A stretch of 64,000 bases of DNA from Bactericera cockerelli (lineage: Eukaryota; Arthropoda; Insecta; Hemiptera; Triozidae): NCBI GenBank assembly GCA_024516035.1, contig CM044955.1, forward strand, positions 40,464,006 through 40,528,005. The letters run 5' to 3'. The position numbers and the translations under genes were made by a program. Within the stretch, counting starts at the first letter, position 1, and every line of letters begins with the position of its first letter. The notes under the pieces were generated by a model. The model worked only from the letters and a program-made list of their open reading frames with translations, had not been told where the DNA came from and ran no database searches. Positions 22,701 through 33,275 of the stretch are shown in pieces.

Positions 22701-23985
22701 AAGTTGAAGGGGTATTTTATCATATTTGACATTTTGCCTTCAATTATCATCAAGTATGCAATTTTAGGTATTTTAAACTAAGTTTTAGAAAGAAGTAATC
22801 AAAAATATACGTTTGTGGTTCCCAAAAAAATTCCGTACCGCCAACAGGAAAGCCACAAAGGCTCCTTCAAAATGATTGCATAACTTGGATATTGAAGGGT
22901 TTTTTGAAAAAAAAAGTTGATTTCAATAGATCTCAACTAACTATTAAGCATGGGCTAACACAGATTTTTGATGCTTGCATTTTTGCCAGGTTTTCACACC
23001 TTTGAAAGTTCGAGGTAGGCCAAAATAGACATTTTTGATGAGAAATGGACATAATGAAAAAATATGTTGATGTTTTTATGCCAATTTGGGATAATGTTTC
23101 GCAAGATCTGCCTAATATCGTTGATTTTTTTTGAAATCGCATGCATACTTTTTGATAACCCAGGCCATTCTTAACCCAGTTGTGCGTCAAAAGTGTTTTC
23201 CGGTAAAAAGTAACCCTTTATGTAAAATGACAGAAAATGAACGAGAACAGCCTATCTTACAATCCACTAGATCCATCGATAACACTTTAGTTCATTCAAA
23301 TCGGACGTACGGTTCGAAAGATAAGTTCATTCGATTTCTGAAAACATCCAAAATTTCAGATCGAGTCAAATCTTAAGCAAAACATGTCGACATATAACCT
23401 CTTCTTTAAGGATTTTTTTCAAATTTGAACTGAAGATAGCCAGTGGTGAATAAAGCCTTGCCAAGCATTTGGAACCTTTTGTTTGCATACTCAGGCAAAG
23501 TTGAAGGGGTATTTTATCATATTTGCATTTTGCCTTCAATTATCATCAAGTATGCAATTTTAGGTATTTTAAACTAAATTTTAGAGAAAAGTAGTCAAAA
23601 ATATACGTTTTTGGTTCCCAAAAAATTTCCGTACCGCCAACAGGAAAGCCACAAAGGCTCCTTCAAAATGATTGCATAACATGATAATATGAAGGCGTTT
23701 TTTAAAAACAAACGTTGATTTCAATAGCTCTCAACTAACGATTAAGCATGGACACAGATTTTTGATGCTTGCATTTTTGCCAGGATTTCAGACCTTTGAA
23801 AGTTCGAGGTAGCTCAAAATAGACATTTTTGATAAGAAATGGACGGAATGAAATAATCTGTTGATGTTTTTATGCCAATTTGGGATAACGTTTCGCAAGA
23901 TCTGCCTAATATCATTGATTTTTTTGAAATCGCATGCATACTTTTTGATAACCCAGGCCATTCGTGACCCATTTGTGCGTATACT
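19738..23985. repeat. Head-to-head array of ~800-bp repeat units
   Basis: Left arm units start near 19738, 20538 and 21338, each recognised by AAATACCTAAAATTGCATAC. After a turning point near 21800 the same unit runs in reverse: GTATGCAATTTTAGGTATTT recurs near 21965, 22755 and 23550. The first reversed unit has an internal loss of ~330 bp. Units differ by scattered substitutions and small indels. A ~60-codon frame (MTENER...STRSIDSTLVHSNRTYG) is open in most units, but no motif is recognised. It could be a palindromic satellite or the core of a giant foldback element. Confidence 0.92.
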
Positions 23986-24094
23986 ACTATCGGGACTCCG
24001 TTGTGGCCGCTTGCCATATAAATAAATTTGAAGAGAATCGGTTGAGAACATTATAAATATTATAGTAAGTTTAATTAGATAGAACAAAAATATA

Positions 24095-24963
24095 CAGGGT
24101 CTTCATAAAGTCTCACCCAGGCCTAGGTTTCTCGAAAACGACTCAAAATATCAAAAAACGCAAAAACCCGTATTCCTTTATATTTAGGGGGATTGATTTT
24201 CAGCCAAATTTTTTTTGCCTACACGGCCCCAGTCAGGCTGGGCATGGACCAACTTTAAAATCTTAAATAGAATGGTATGTCTTGTGGCATATTGTTTTAA
24301 AGGTCTTATTGTGCTACGACTTACCGTTCTTGAGATACATCAGGGTCGGACGTCCTGCGTAATATCCCTATATTTTGACCTATAACTCGTTAACCGTAAA
24401 TTATGGAGAAAATTTTTCTTGATAATAATAACTCCTTATAGCAAGAACTTTCGAACAAGTTAAAATTTGATTTGTTTTTTCGTTGAAATTTTTTCGACTG
24501 TTCGTCCGGCTGGCTGACGAAACCGACCAGAAACTAACATCAACAGATTATGTCGAGTTATAACTTGTTTGAAAAGTCTCATCATAAGGAGTTATTATTA
24601 ACAAGAAAAATTTTCTCCATAATTTACGGTTATCGAGTTATAGGTCAAAATATATGGATATTACGCAGGACGTCCGACCCTGTATCTCGAGAACGGTAAG
24701 TTGTAGCTCACTCAAATTTGTTGTAATGAACTTTTCTCAATAAGACCTTTAAAACAATATGCCACAAGACATACCATTCTATTTAAGATTTTAAAGTTGG
24801 TCCATGCTCAGATTGCTCAGCCTGACTGGGACCGTGTAGGCAAAAATTTTTCGGCTGAAAATCAATCCCTCTAAATATAAAGGAATACGGGTTTTTGCGT
24901 TTTTTGATATTCTGAGTCGTTTTCGAGAAACCTAGGCCTGGGTGAGACTTTATGAAGACCCTG
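24095..24963. mobile_element. Foldback element with long TIRs, TA target
   Basis: Starts CAGGGTCTTCATAAAGTCTC and ends with its reverse complement. Arms of about 400 bp enclose a short unpaired centre (~24480-24550). Flanked by TA at 24093-24094 and 24964-24965, as in Tc1/mariner-type insertion. No coding sequence, hence a MITE. Confidence 0.92.
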
Positions 24964-25849
24964 TATACAGGGTGTCCCGTATACAGATGCAAATATTTTA
25001 AGGGTAGGTTCAGCCCACCGTGGACTATCATATGAGCGAAACTTGCAGTGGGGCATTTTGCTTCGTTAAAGAGTTATGGCCAAATCCCTTTTTTTCCCAC
25101 AGGTCTAGAGGTCACTTGGATCGATGCACGTTTTTAAAGAAATGATAGCCAGTAAGTAATTTTTGACTTCATGTATCGATAGTCATTCATATTTCCCTCT
25201 AAATGCAGTTGGTTGCATAAAAAAATATTGAAAGACCAGAGAGATATTTAATCATAAGTTCAATATTTTTCTAAAATTTGATTTTTCCCTTTTTTCCCTT
25301 TCGTGGATTTAGAGTACTTCTGCAATTGCAATTCTGCGTATCACAAGGTAAATAAATACCCTATTCTTTTTAGTTTTAGAAAAGTGAAGGTTCATTTGTT
25401 ATACTTTAAAGATCATGGAACATAAGACACACAAAGCTCAAAAAACACTTCTGAATCATGATGCAAAATTCAAAGTTGGCTGAATTTCAACAGAATTGGC
25501 GCGTAATTTGAGGTATAAATACACTGCTCTGGGATGTTTGACAGAAGGAAATTGATCATTCACAATGGTCGGTCGGTGTGAACTTTTATGTGAATGGGGT
25601 TACGGGGTCACAGGGTTATCGTGAGGAAAAATGAGAGAAACTGCAACGAAAGCAGCAACCAGTGGTGTAATTATGGACAAAGAATACACATGGAGAAAAA
25701 CTCTGCGCTAATAACAAAAATTGTGATTTATTTTTTTGAAGTAAAATTAAAAATATCATTTTTGTGTTTATCACAATCATGATATCAAAAATATAATAAA
25801 AAAGTGCCGAAAATTAAACTTGGGTAAAACTCGAACATCCAACCTTCAG

Positions 25850-26094
25850 GTTACTATTATTATTATTAATACCTTATTGATAAACTAGATGATACATTCT
25901 GCAACACAGGACATGAATTGAAAAGAACCCAAAAGAATATGTAGCGAACCAAGGGCGAGGTTATAGCTTGTGGCTTTCTCTGCCACCGAACAAATCGATC
26001 GCCTTGTTATTTTAACTATTAGATTTGATTGATATGGTTGGTATAGAACTGATTTTATTTTTAACAGTTATATTTTATTTTGTTCACATACTAT
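25850..26094 (-). mobile_element. 3' UTR and (TAA)n tail of the same retroelement
   Basis: Downstream of the stop, on the minus strand, lie AACAAGGCGATCGATTTGTT and GAGAAAGCCACAAGC, ending in AATAAGGTATTAATAATAAT. The same ACAAGGCGATCGATTTGTTT segment occurs at 42297-42317 just before a LINE reverse-transcriptase relic. Confidence 0.65.
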
Positions 26095-26862
26095 TCAAGT
26101 AAAGTCACACAAAGTTTTTGACTTTGGCAATCCAGAGAGAACACTTGCTGCGTTACCTCTCTGGATTGCTAGAGACAATCTTTGTGTGAGAAAAATGCCC
26201 GCTCTCATGTCTCCTGTCACTCGGGCTAAAACGTCGCCAACTCTCCTGAAAAACTGTTTTGTCTTCAAGCTCCACGGTCCAAATGTCTCGAATGCTAATG
26301 GTTGGAAAATATAATTCTGATTTCGGATGAAGCTGTATTTGGCGACCTTCTTTTTGTCGGCTTCCTCTGCAGCAGACCCAGCTTCCTGTCGAGTCTTGGG
26401 GAGATAAGTTTCTGCTAATGTGTGGACACAGGTACAATCCCAGACTAAGGTTTGACCTTTCGACCAGGGAACCAAGGTCATGCCATCAGGCCGCTTGCCG
26501 TCATCTCTGGATAATCCCAGGGGTTCTAAAGTTGAGGGAACATGGATGGAAGATAGAGCCCGCTGAACAATATCATTCAGTTCTACATGACGAGGGAAGC
26601 GACCTTTCCCTTTACAACAACTGAGACCATGTAAACCATCTTCCTTGATTTCTGTTCCACACTCACACATATGACGCTTGAAAATAGAACAACCCAGGCG
26701 AATACCAACACATGTTCTGAATGATGTATTTTCCATCAAGGTTCCGATGTTTTTAGATGGATAAACTTGAAGCCAAGCTCCAGATTCTTTTTCTTGAAGT
26801 TGGTTAATAGAACTATTATTTGTACTCGGAAAATTTTCATTTATAACTTGCAGTTGGCACAA
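26095..26862 (-). CDS. C-terminal part of a retroelement polyprotein (RLE-like domain)
   Basis: An uninterrupted 255-codon frame. Residues 66-82 form a Cys-His knuckle (CECG...HGLSC: C66, C68, H78, C82). Next comes RH-x2-LND, then an EPLGLSRDDGKRPDG block and LVWDCTC (D126, D142). This RPD...WD arrangement after a zinc knuckle is like the restriction-like endonuclease that ends R2/R4-type retrotransposon proteins, and like a C-terminal domain common in invertebrate reverse-transcriptase proteins. Residues 160-240 have YIFQPLAFETFGPW and IQRGNAASVL. No reverse transcriptase is present upstream, so the copy is 5'-truncated; the first Met is likely internal to the original protein. The nuclease assignment is inference. 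Confidence 0.7.
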   Translation of the reverse strand: MCQLQVINENFPSTNNSSINQLQEKESGAWLQVYPSKNIGTLMENTSFRTCVGIRLGCSIFKRHMCECGTEIKEDGLHGLSCCKGKGRFPRHVELNDIVQRALSSIHVPSTLEPLGLSRDDGKRPDGMTLVPWSKGQTLVWDCTCVHTLAETYLPKTRQEAGSAAEEADKKKVAKYSFIRNQNYIFQPLAFETFGPWSLKTKQFFRRVGDVLARVTGDMRAGIFLTQRLSLAIQRGNAASVLSGLPKSKTLCDFT

Positions 26863-27439
26863 AAATGGTCACACAGACCGCTCAAGGCATCGAGTGTTCT
26901 TCATAATGCAATAGCGCCCAGATTCAAAATTTGAAAGATGTGCTTCTCTCCTTCTGGTGCCGTTTAATAAACCGTTCCTCATTCCTTTCTTCACGCGTCT
27001 GAAAGAACATTGAATTTATTAGAACAACATAGCAAAGGATATTTTTTTACCTAGTGATAGGCAGAATTGCAATTGCAAAAGTACTCTAAATCCACGAAAG
27101 GGAAAAAAGGGAAAAATCAAATTTTAGAAAAATATTGAACTTATGATTAAATATCTCTCTGGTCTTTCAATATTTTTCTATGCAACCAACTGCATTTAAA
27201 GGGAAATATGAATGACTATCGATACATGAAGTCAAAAACTACTTACTGGCTATCATTTCTTTAAAAACGTGCATCGATCCAAGTGACCTCTAGACCTGTG
27301 GGAAAAACAGGGATTTGGCCATAACTCTTTAACGAAGCAAAATGCCCCACTGCAAGTTTCGCTCATATGATAGTCCACGGTGGGCTGAACCTACCCTTAA
27401 AATATTTGCATCTGTATACGGGACACCCTGTACAGTAAA

Positions 27440-28129
27440 ATACAATGAAATTATAAAGAAAAACAAAAAGATTGAGCAAAGATACAAGAACAAAAAAAAA
27501 AAAGAATGAAGTTAATGTCCTACTTAAGGGGCGGGGTCATATATTGCCTGTGGCAATCTCTTCCACCCAACCCTTGGGACATTTGTAAATACAAGTGATT
27601 CAGTAAAAAAATCTCTGATTCTAGCGATAATAAAAGTAGAAAAATTTGAATGCCATTCACGAGGAAGTATTGTGTCCATAATTGGCAGTGCATTTTATTC
27701 TCTTTCTATTAAACGGATCTGATCATACCAACATTGCCTATTGCTTTATGAATTATTATAGCATTCAAAAATCTCGAACTCAGAACCAAATGACTAATAT
27801 TCATGTATAGGTATATAGCAGTATTTTTCCTTCTTCTGTGGAGGGTCTGTGGGGAGGTCTTAGTTGTTAACACATAATAAAGGATCAAATTTTGTTTAGG
27901 TTTAAAAGTGCAGATCTCTTGTATTTAATGGCCTTCTTATAAAAGGGGATACCTACCACGCTCCAAAGGCAAAGTACAAATGCAACTCATATAAATAAAA
28001 AAAGGTTGTGTTTCACTAAATTCAGACCGTTAGAAATAAAAACAAAGGGAGAATGGAGGTAATTATTTATATTGTACAGTTTGCCGACTTTACAACTTCT
28101 TATTCCTTTCGAGATTTTGACGAAATTTT
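27440..28129. other. No gene; repeat tails
   Basis: 27505-27560 carries the AAGGGGCGGGGTCAT and TTGCCTGTGGCAATCTCT tail words of the retroelement-tail family. 27655-27692 is the terminal piece of repeat D (CACGAGGAAGTATTGTGTCC). The rest is unrecognised. Confidence 0.5.
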
Positions 28130-28552
28130 TTACACATATAGGTATAGGAGACTATTGTAGGTGGTCCCATTTTAAATTCATTAACTTCGCACTATCACTT
28201 GTTGGTGATACAGACCATGTGTCTGACCACTATATTTTTAATTAAACGCTTATATCTCTTGAACAATACACCCAATTATCACGAAATTATGTATGTATAT
28301 TGTATATGCTGGGAGTTAGCGTTCTCATTGTGCATTTATAGCTAAATCATAAGCTTTGATATTTAGGAAATCCAATTTTTTTTACAAAAAAGTGCAAAAA
28401 TAACGTCTATGACTTGCCGATACACAATTTTTTTGTAGAGTTGGGTTTGTAGGAAAAGCGGTATTCTACCATAATATATAACATATAAAATTTGAAGAAA
28501 ATCGGTTAAGCGGTTTTAGATATAATAACACTCTATATTGGAAGGTAAGATA
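28130..28552 (+). repeat. Dispersed repeat D, interrupted by a Helitron
   Basis: Shares GGTCCCATTTTAAATTCATT, the TTAAACGCTTATATCTCTTG block and GAAGAAAATCGGTTAAGCGG with 43080-43589. The match stops near the Helitron start and the missing end is not found after it. Confidence 0.75.
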
Positions 28553-28765
28553 TCTATACTTATATAAGAGAGTTTCACTCACTGACTGACTCACTCACTC
28601 ACTCACTGATTCATCACTGTTTCTCCGAACTGGTAAGTCCTAGGAAGCTGAAATTTGGTAGGTAGCTTTGTCTTTGTCCACTACAACACCTGCCATTGGC
28701 GAAAAAGGATTTTTTGCTTCTAGCGGGCCATGCTTCGGCCCGCAAAGCGGGCGACAGCCCGCTAG
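28553..28765 (+). mobile_element. Non-autonomous Helitron, second copy
   Basis: Starts TC after A and ends CTAG before T. The terminal hairpin GCGGGC-GACA-GCCCGC lies directly before TAG. A tract of CTCACTGA/CTCA repeats lies near the 5' end. Shares CACCTGCCATTGGCGAAAAA with the copy at 7962-8182. Confidence 0.88.
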
Positions 28766-28777
28766 TAATAGATATAA

Positions 28778-28917
28778 TAACCACCAGGCGAGGTTAATAC
28801 TCAAAGCATTTTCTACCACCTTAACCCTCAGAGTCTTATTATTTTGTGGTTACAAACTCAAATAAATGAGGAAAAATTCATGCACTGGGTGGGATTCGAA
28901 CCAACGGATCCCTACAC
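28778..28917 (-). mobile_element. S7 SINE, 3' part of a split copy
   Basis: CCACCAGGCGAGGTTAATAC through GGTGGGATTCGAACCAACGG matches 5040-5170. The head is missing here and resumes at 31240-31292, about 2.3 kb away. Confidence 0.8.
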
Positions 28918-29062
28918 TATAATTTCTAGTTATTATGTTTTACTAGTTATAATATTATCCTGTATAAAATTTACAATAAATAAAGAGGTGCTATATTAAA
29001 CTGTTAGCATAATGGGACTCCCTGTCTCGAGCTGACAGTCTAAATAAAGCACTACTATACTA

Positions 29063-31229
29063 CAGTATGTTTCAGAAAAGGTGGCCACCCCCTCGTAACT
29101 TTTGAACGCGACGGAATTTTTCAATTCTGTAAAGTCCTAGGTATAGGAAGTGCCCTATGGCCCAACCTGTGGTCATATTTATTTTTGGCCCCGGTCGGCC
29201 CTTCCGGCTTTTAGGCCATATTTTTTCATTTTTCTCGCGAATTTTAAATGGAATGCTATATTTTTTATTCCTGTTAATTAAAGTCTAAGTTAGGCTGAGT
29301 ATAATGAGCTTTTCAAAATTTCAAAAACCTTATCAGGGGCGGAGCTAGTAGGGTGCAAGTTTCAAAACTGTTACACCCTGTATTTCAGCGTCAGTTAGAT
29401 TTTTTAGTACTATTTTTATGTTCATAGGTTCAAAATATTGTTTTACACCATATGAAATCAAAAAAATACTCTTGTTTACTTTTAATCAGGGTCATAGTAA
29501 GGTTTTTGTAAAAGTACTTTTTTTCTCACGTCAATTTTTCCGTAAATCAATGGTGTTCTCGAAATTGGCATTTTTAAAGGTGAAAGTCTGCAGTGACATA
29601 TGTTTTTTATGCTTGAAATCGAAATAAAACTTAACGGAGAAGCGATTAAGATCATAAAAAATGCAATTTAACCTGCTAGTTTTTTCACAACAGTGTCCGG
29701 TAAAGTGGGTGAATTTCGTATTGGATTTTTTTGTTGTTGAGGAAACACAATTGGCATAGAAAATAAATAATATCTAATAAGGGAATAATACTTCAATAAA
29801 CATAACTAAATGCGAAATTAAATGAAAATTATTTATTCTAAATCAGTGCCGGATATTTTTTTTTTTTTTTCTCTCTCTCTCTTTTTTTCACTTTTCAAAG
29901 TTCAAGTTGTATCAAAAATAATTATCGGATAATGCTGTTTCTAAAGTCGGCCTAGGGGTCCCCTCTTGAGACAATTTTAGTTGGTAAGTTGGTAAAATCT
30001 GTAGAAAACACATTGTCAATAATTCTGGAGTCAGTCCGATGGCGCTTTGAATGCAACGATTCTTGTAGGATCACCGAAGCTAAGCAACGTCTAGCGAGGA
30101 GAAGAATTCGTGATGCTGGTATTCCGGCCTAACCCAGGCTGGGTGAGATAAATGTGTTTAGGAGGTTGGTGAGTTTCTTGCGGATGGAGGGTAACACCCC
30201 CGTTATGATATGACTAAGCAGTTGAAACGCGATATTAAACCCAAATTAAAAAAAAAAAAATTATACTGGTGTTGCTAGTAATGGATACCAGGTCTCTAAA
30301 TAAAAATCTAATTATCTCGAAATTTAAGAGAAAAAATACCAGGTCAAGTACCAAACTTTTGAGGGTGAAAATTAAACCAATTCAATTATTTTAAAGAGGA
30401 GAAGAGAGAGAGAAAAAGACAGAGAGAAAAAAAAATTATCCGGCACTGATTTAGAAGAAATAATCTTCATTTAATTTCGCATTTAGTTATGTTAATTGAA
30501 GTATTATTCCCTTATTAGGTATTATTTATTTTCTATGCCAATTGTGTTTCCTCAACAACAAAAAAATCCAATACGAAATTCACCCACTTTACCGGACACT
30601 GTCGTGAAAAAACTAGCAGATTAAATGGCTTTTTTTATGATCTTAATCGCTTCTCCGTTAAGTTTTCTTTCGATTTCAAGCATAAAAAACATATGTCACT
30701 GCAGACTTTCACCTTTAAAAATGCCAATTTCGAGAACACCATTAATTTACGGAAAAATTGACGTGAGAAAAAAAGTACTTTTACAAAAACCTTACTATGA
30801 CCCTGATTAGAAGTAAACAAGAATATTTTTTTGATTTCATATGGTGTAAAACAATATTTTGAACCTATGAACATAAAAAAAGTACTAAAAAATCTAATTA
30901 ACGCTGAAATACAGGGTGTAACAGTTTTGAAACTTGCACCCTACTAGCTCCGCCCCTGATAAGGTTTTTGAAAATTTTAAAAGCTCATTATACTCAACCT
31001 AACTTAGACTTTAATTAACAGGAATAAAAAATATAGCATTCCATTTAAAATTCGCGAGAAAAATGAAAAAATATGGCCTAAAAGCCGGAAGGGCCGACCG
31101 AGGCCAAAAATAAATATGACCACAGGTTGGGCCATAGGGCACTTCCTATACCTAGGACTTTACAGAATTGAAAAATTCCGTCGCGTTCAAAAGTTACGAG
31201 GGGGTGGCCACCTTTTCTGAAACATACTG
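29063..31229. mobile_element. Foldback element with ~830-bp TIRs, TA target
   Basis: Starts CAGTATGTTTCAGAAAAGGT and ends with its reverse complement, with TA on both sides (29061-29062 and 31230-31231). The arms run to about 29900 and from about 30390; they are nearly identical, with small indels. The open frames at 29418 and 30635 are the same sequence in the two arms and not genes. The centre is occupied by a 5S-type SINE. No transposase is present. Confidence 0.92.
30030..30260 (+). mobile_element. 5S rRNA-derived SINE, family S5
   Basis: The head holds GTAGGATCACCGAAGCTAAG and CAACGTCTAGCG, matching the internal-promoter part of 5S rRNA. The body contains CCAGGCTGGGTGAGATAAAT, a GGAGGGTAACACCCCCGTTA segment and an end in poly-A. 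Type-1 Pol III promotion is expected from the 5S head. Sits in the centre of the foldback element. Confidence 0.88.
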
Positions 31230-31239
31230 TATACTATAC

Positions 31240-31292
31240 TACACTACCTAGATCACCAGACTAGCGCTTTAACCACTTGACTACCAGTGCAC
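31240..31292 (-). mobile_element. S7 SINE head, other part of the split copy
   Basis: ACCTAGATCACCAGACTAGC and TTTAACCACTTGACTACCAG continue exactly where the copy at 28778-28917 stops, by comparison with the intact copy at 5036-5225. Confidence 0.8.
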
Positions 31293-31329
31293 TGTACAAG
31301 AGATACAATGGAGTTTTATTTTATTTTTT

Positions 31330-31612
31330 AAAGATGAGTGTTTAACAGCCTTTTTTATTTCGTAGCTATAAACAGGGGCTACTGTAGAAGCTTGTGGTCT
31401 GTGTTGTAGCCTGCCCATCCCGTAGTATGCCTCCACTCTGATGGGCGAGAAGTGACACAATACTTACCGTTTAGGTGCTGAGTCAACACGAGCGCACCGA
31501 AAGGTATTCCCTACAAACAACTGTAACCAAATTTTGAATACAAATTTTTGTCGGCGCGGGGGTTCGGAACCGGGACCTTCCGCATAGGAAGCGAGTGCTT
31601 AACCACTGAGCT
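31330..31612 (-). mobile_element. SINE S2, nearly full length
   Basis: Reverse-strand copy. Body words GGGCTACTGTAGAAGCTTGT, GCCTGCCCATCCCGTAGTAT and ATGGGCGAGAAGTGACACAA are shared with 18476-18596 and 59700-59850. The head at the right end is tRNA-like (on the minus strand: CTCAGTGGTTAAGCACTCGC), with a changed B box. Confidence 0.85.
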
Positions 31613-31669
31613 TAAGTATAAAATCTCAAAATTGCCACGTGTATACAATGTAAAACCAATCACGAGGAA

Positions 31670-31970
31670 GTATTGTGTTAATAATTTATTGACAGTGTAT
31701 TACTTCCGAGAAATTTCTAATATTAGAAACTAATATTTCTAATATTAGAAATATTAGTATTGTGTTCGTTTCTGTAAAAAAAAAAAAACATTTTTTTGCT
31801 CTGAGCAATTTTGGTTTTGTGTCCGTCTGTCGGTCTATTAAAAATATTCCTTGTTACGCGCAAATCTCGGAAACTACTCAATGGATTTTGATTAAAATTT
31901 CCTACGTGTATATTGTATATAATGTGAAATAATCACGAGGAAGTATTGTGTCCATAATTGGCAGTGTTTT
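31670..31970. repeat. Pieces of repeat D ends and a palindromic motif
   Basis: CACGAGGAAGTATTGTGT occurs twice (31661 and 31935 regions), once followed by ATAATTGGCAGTG. Between them lies a TTCTAATATTAGAAA palindrome cluster and an A run. These are fragments of dispersed repeats. Confidence 0.55.
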
Positions 31971-32244
31971 TTATCTTCAAATTATTTCGATGATTATTAT
32001 TTTGTTTTAACCAAGAGTTGTGTATAATAATTTCCTGAGAACTTATATGTTTCATTCCTATTATAATTATATTAGAAAATTTAGGAAGTACCTAATAGTA
32101 GGACCTGACTCATCTGACCAAACTTATCACACGTAAAGTTTCGTTCCATTAAGTAGATAATGCCTTGATTTAATCATTCCATTTTCCTGCCCGAGCAAAG
32201 CTATGTTACGACAATAATATACTTTTCAATTATTTATTTTTTTA

Positions 32245-32452
32245 AAAGCGACGTTAAACCCCACTTTTAACTGCATGGTCATATGACGACGGGGGTGTTA
32301 CCCTCTTTTCACAGGAAACTAAAAAAACCGGCTATCCACATAAACCTCACCCAGCCTTTGTTGGGCCGGAATACCAGCATCACGAAGATGTACGTTGCTC
32401 AACTTCGGTGATCCTACAAGAACCGGTGCCTTCAACGCTGGCTCAAAAATCG
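32245..32452 (-). mobile_element. 5S rRNA-derived SINE S5, best-preserved head
   Basis: On the minus strand the head begins CAGCGTTGAAGGCACCGG, then TTCTTGTAGGATCACCGAAG and TTGAGCAACGT, a clear match to the 5' half of insect 5S rRNA. The body has AAAGGCTGGGTGAGGTTTAT, then GAGGGTAACACCCCCGTCGT, and ends GGTTTAACGTCGCTTTTAAA. Confidence 0.92.
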
Positions 32453-32454
32453 TT

Positions 32455-33275
32455 AATGTTCGGTTAAGTACTATTTTTTCATTTGCGTGTTCTGCTAAGT
32501 ATCAAACGCGAAAATGGTTCGGCTAAGTATTGCTGAATGAGGAAATTTTAGAGACCGGCACTGGTCGCTTCGCGCTCGGGAATTAGCAGAACGTTAGAAT
32601 TTTTCAATTATTTTCGAAATGGTTGAGAATTGTAAAAAAAACCGAGAAGTGTGTATCTCTTAAATTAAAATTGCTAGCAATTGATATAAACCTTATTCAA
32701 ATCGGACAAACTTTTCTTAAGTTCGGCTAAGTCGCAACGCGAAAATGGTTCGGCTAAGTATTGCTGCGTGAGGATGGGTGTGTGTGTGTGTGTAAACAGG
32801 ATATCTCGAGAACGGTAAGAGCTAGAGACTTGAAATTTGGTATGCAAATTAATTTTATACACCAGACGAACCACGAAACTTTTGGTTGAAATCGGCCGCA
32901 AGATGCGGCCGCAGGACCGCAAATATTAGCCGCAACCGCCGTTTCTTTGAATTGGTTAAATATACAAAAAAAGTTAGAGAACAACATTTTCTCGGATTGA
33001 AAAAATAATAGGGGTTCACTCCGATCATTTTTTTGATATCTTGAACTTTTTGGAACGCGGCCCCAATTTACCGGTATTTTGGGGGGGACCCGCTTGGACT
33101 AACTTTTTCATTATTCACCCTAGAGGGGGTTACGACATATCAAATCCAATGATTTTGAGGTGCTCATTACGAATTTGGCATTGATTTTTATCTATCTGTT
33201 ACCATTAAGTCACCAGTGGCGGAATTTGACTCCTTTTTGGGGATAAGGAAAGTCGTGTGATGTCTACACCAGATT
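32455..33275 (+). repeat. Repeat C, right half preceded by TTCGGCTAAG segment
   Basis: 32776-33275 matches 3880-4380 (AACAGGATATCTCGAGAACG, GGCCGC patch, GATAAGGAAAGTCGTGTGAT). It starts at a short (TG)n tract (32776-32792). Upstream, 32455-32770 carries several GGTTCGGCTAAGTATT motifs instead of the left half. Confidence 0.8.

Larger units (their letters stand above)
24968..27430. mobile_element. Long-TIR transposon, TA target, with retroelement cargo
   Basis: Outer ends CAGGGTGTCCCGTATACAG and its reverse complement lie inside TA dinucleotides (24966-24967, 27431-27432). The TIRs are about 380 bp (24968-25350 and 27060-27430) and nearly identical, so the insertion is fairly young. The interior has no DDE transposase. 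It holds instead a 5'-truncated retroelement 3' end (minus strand, from ~25850). It lies directly against the element at 24095-24963, TA to TA. Confidence 0.92.

Noticed and set aside
26418..26624. 68-codon plus-strand frame
   Set aside because: Antisense shadow of the retroelement protein at 26095-26862.
29418..30874. Two similar 70-80 codon frames starting MFIGSKYCF
   Set aside because: They are the two arms of one foldback element read in opposite directions, not duplicated genes.
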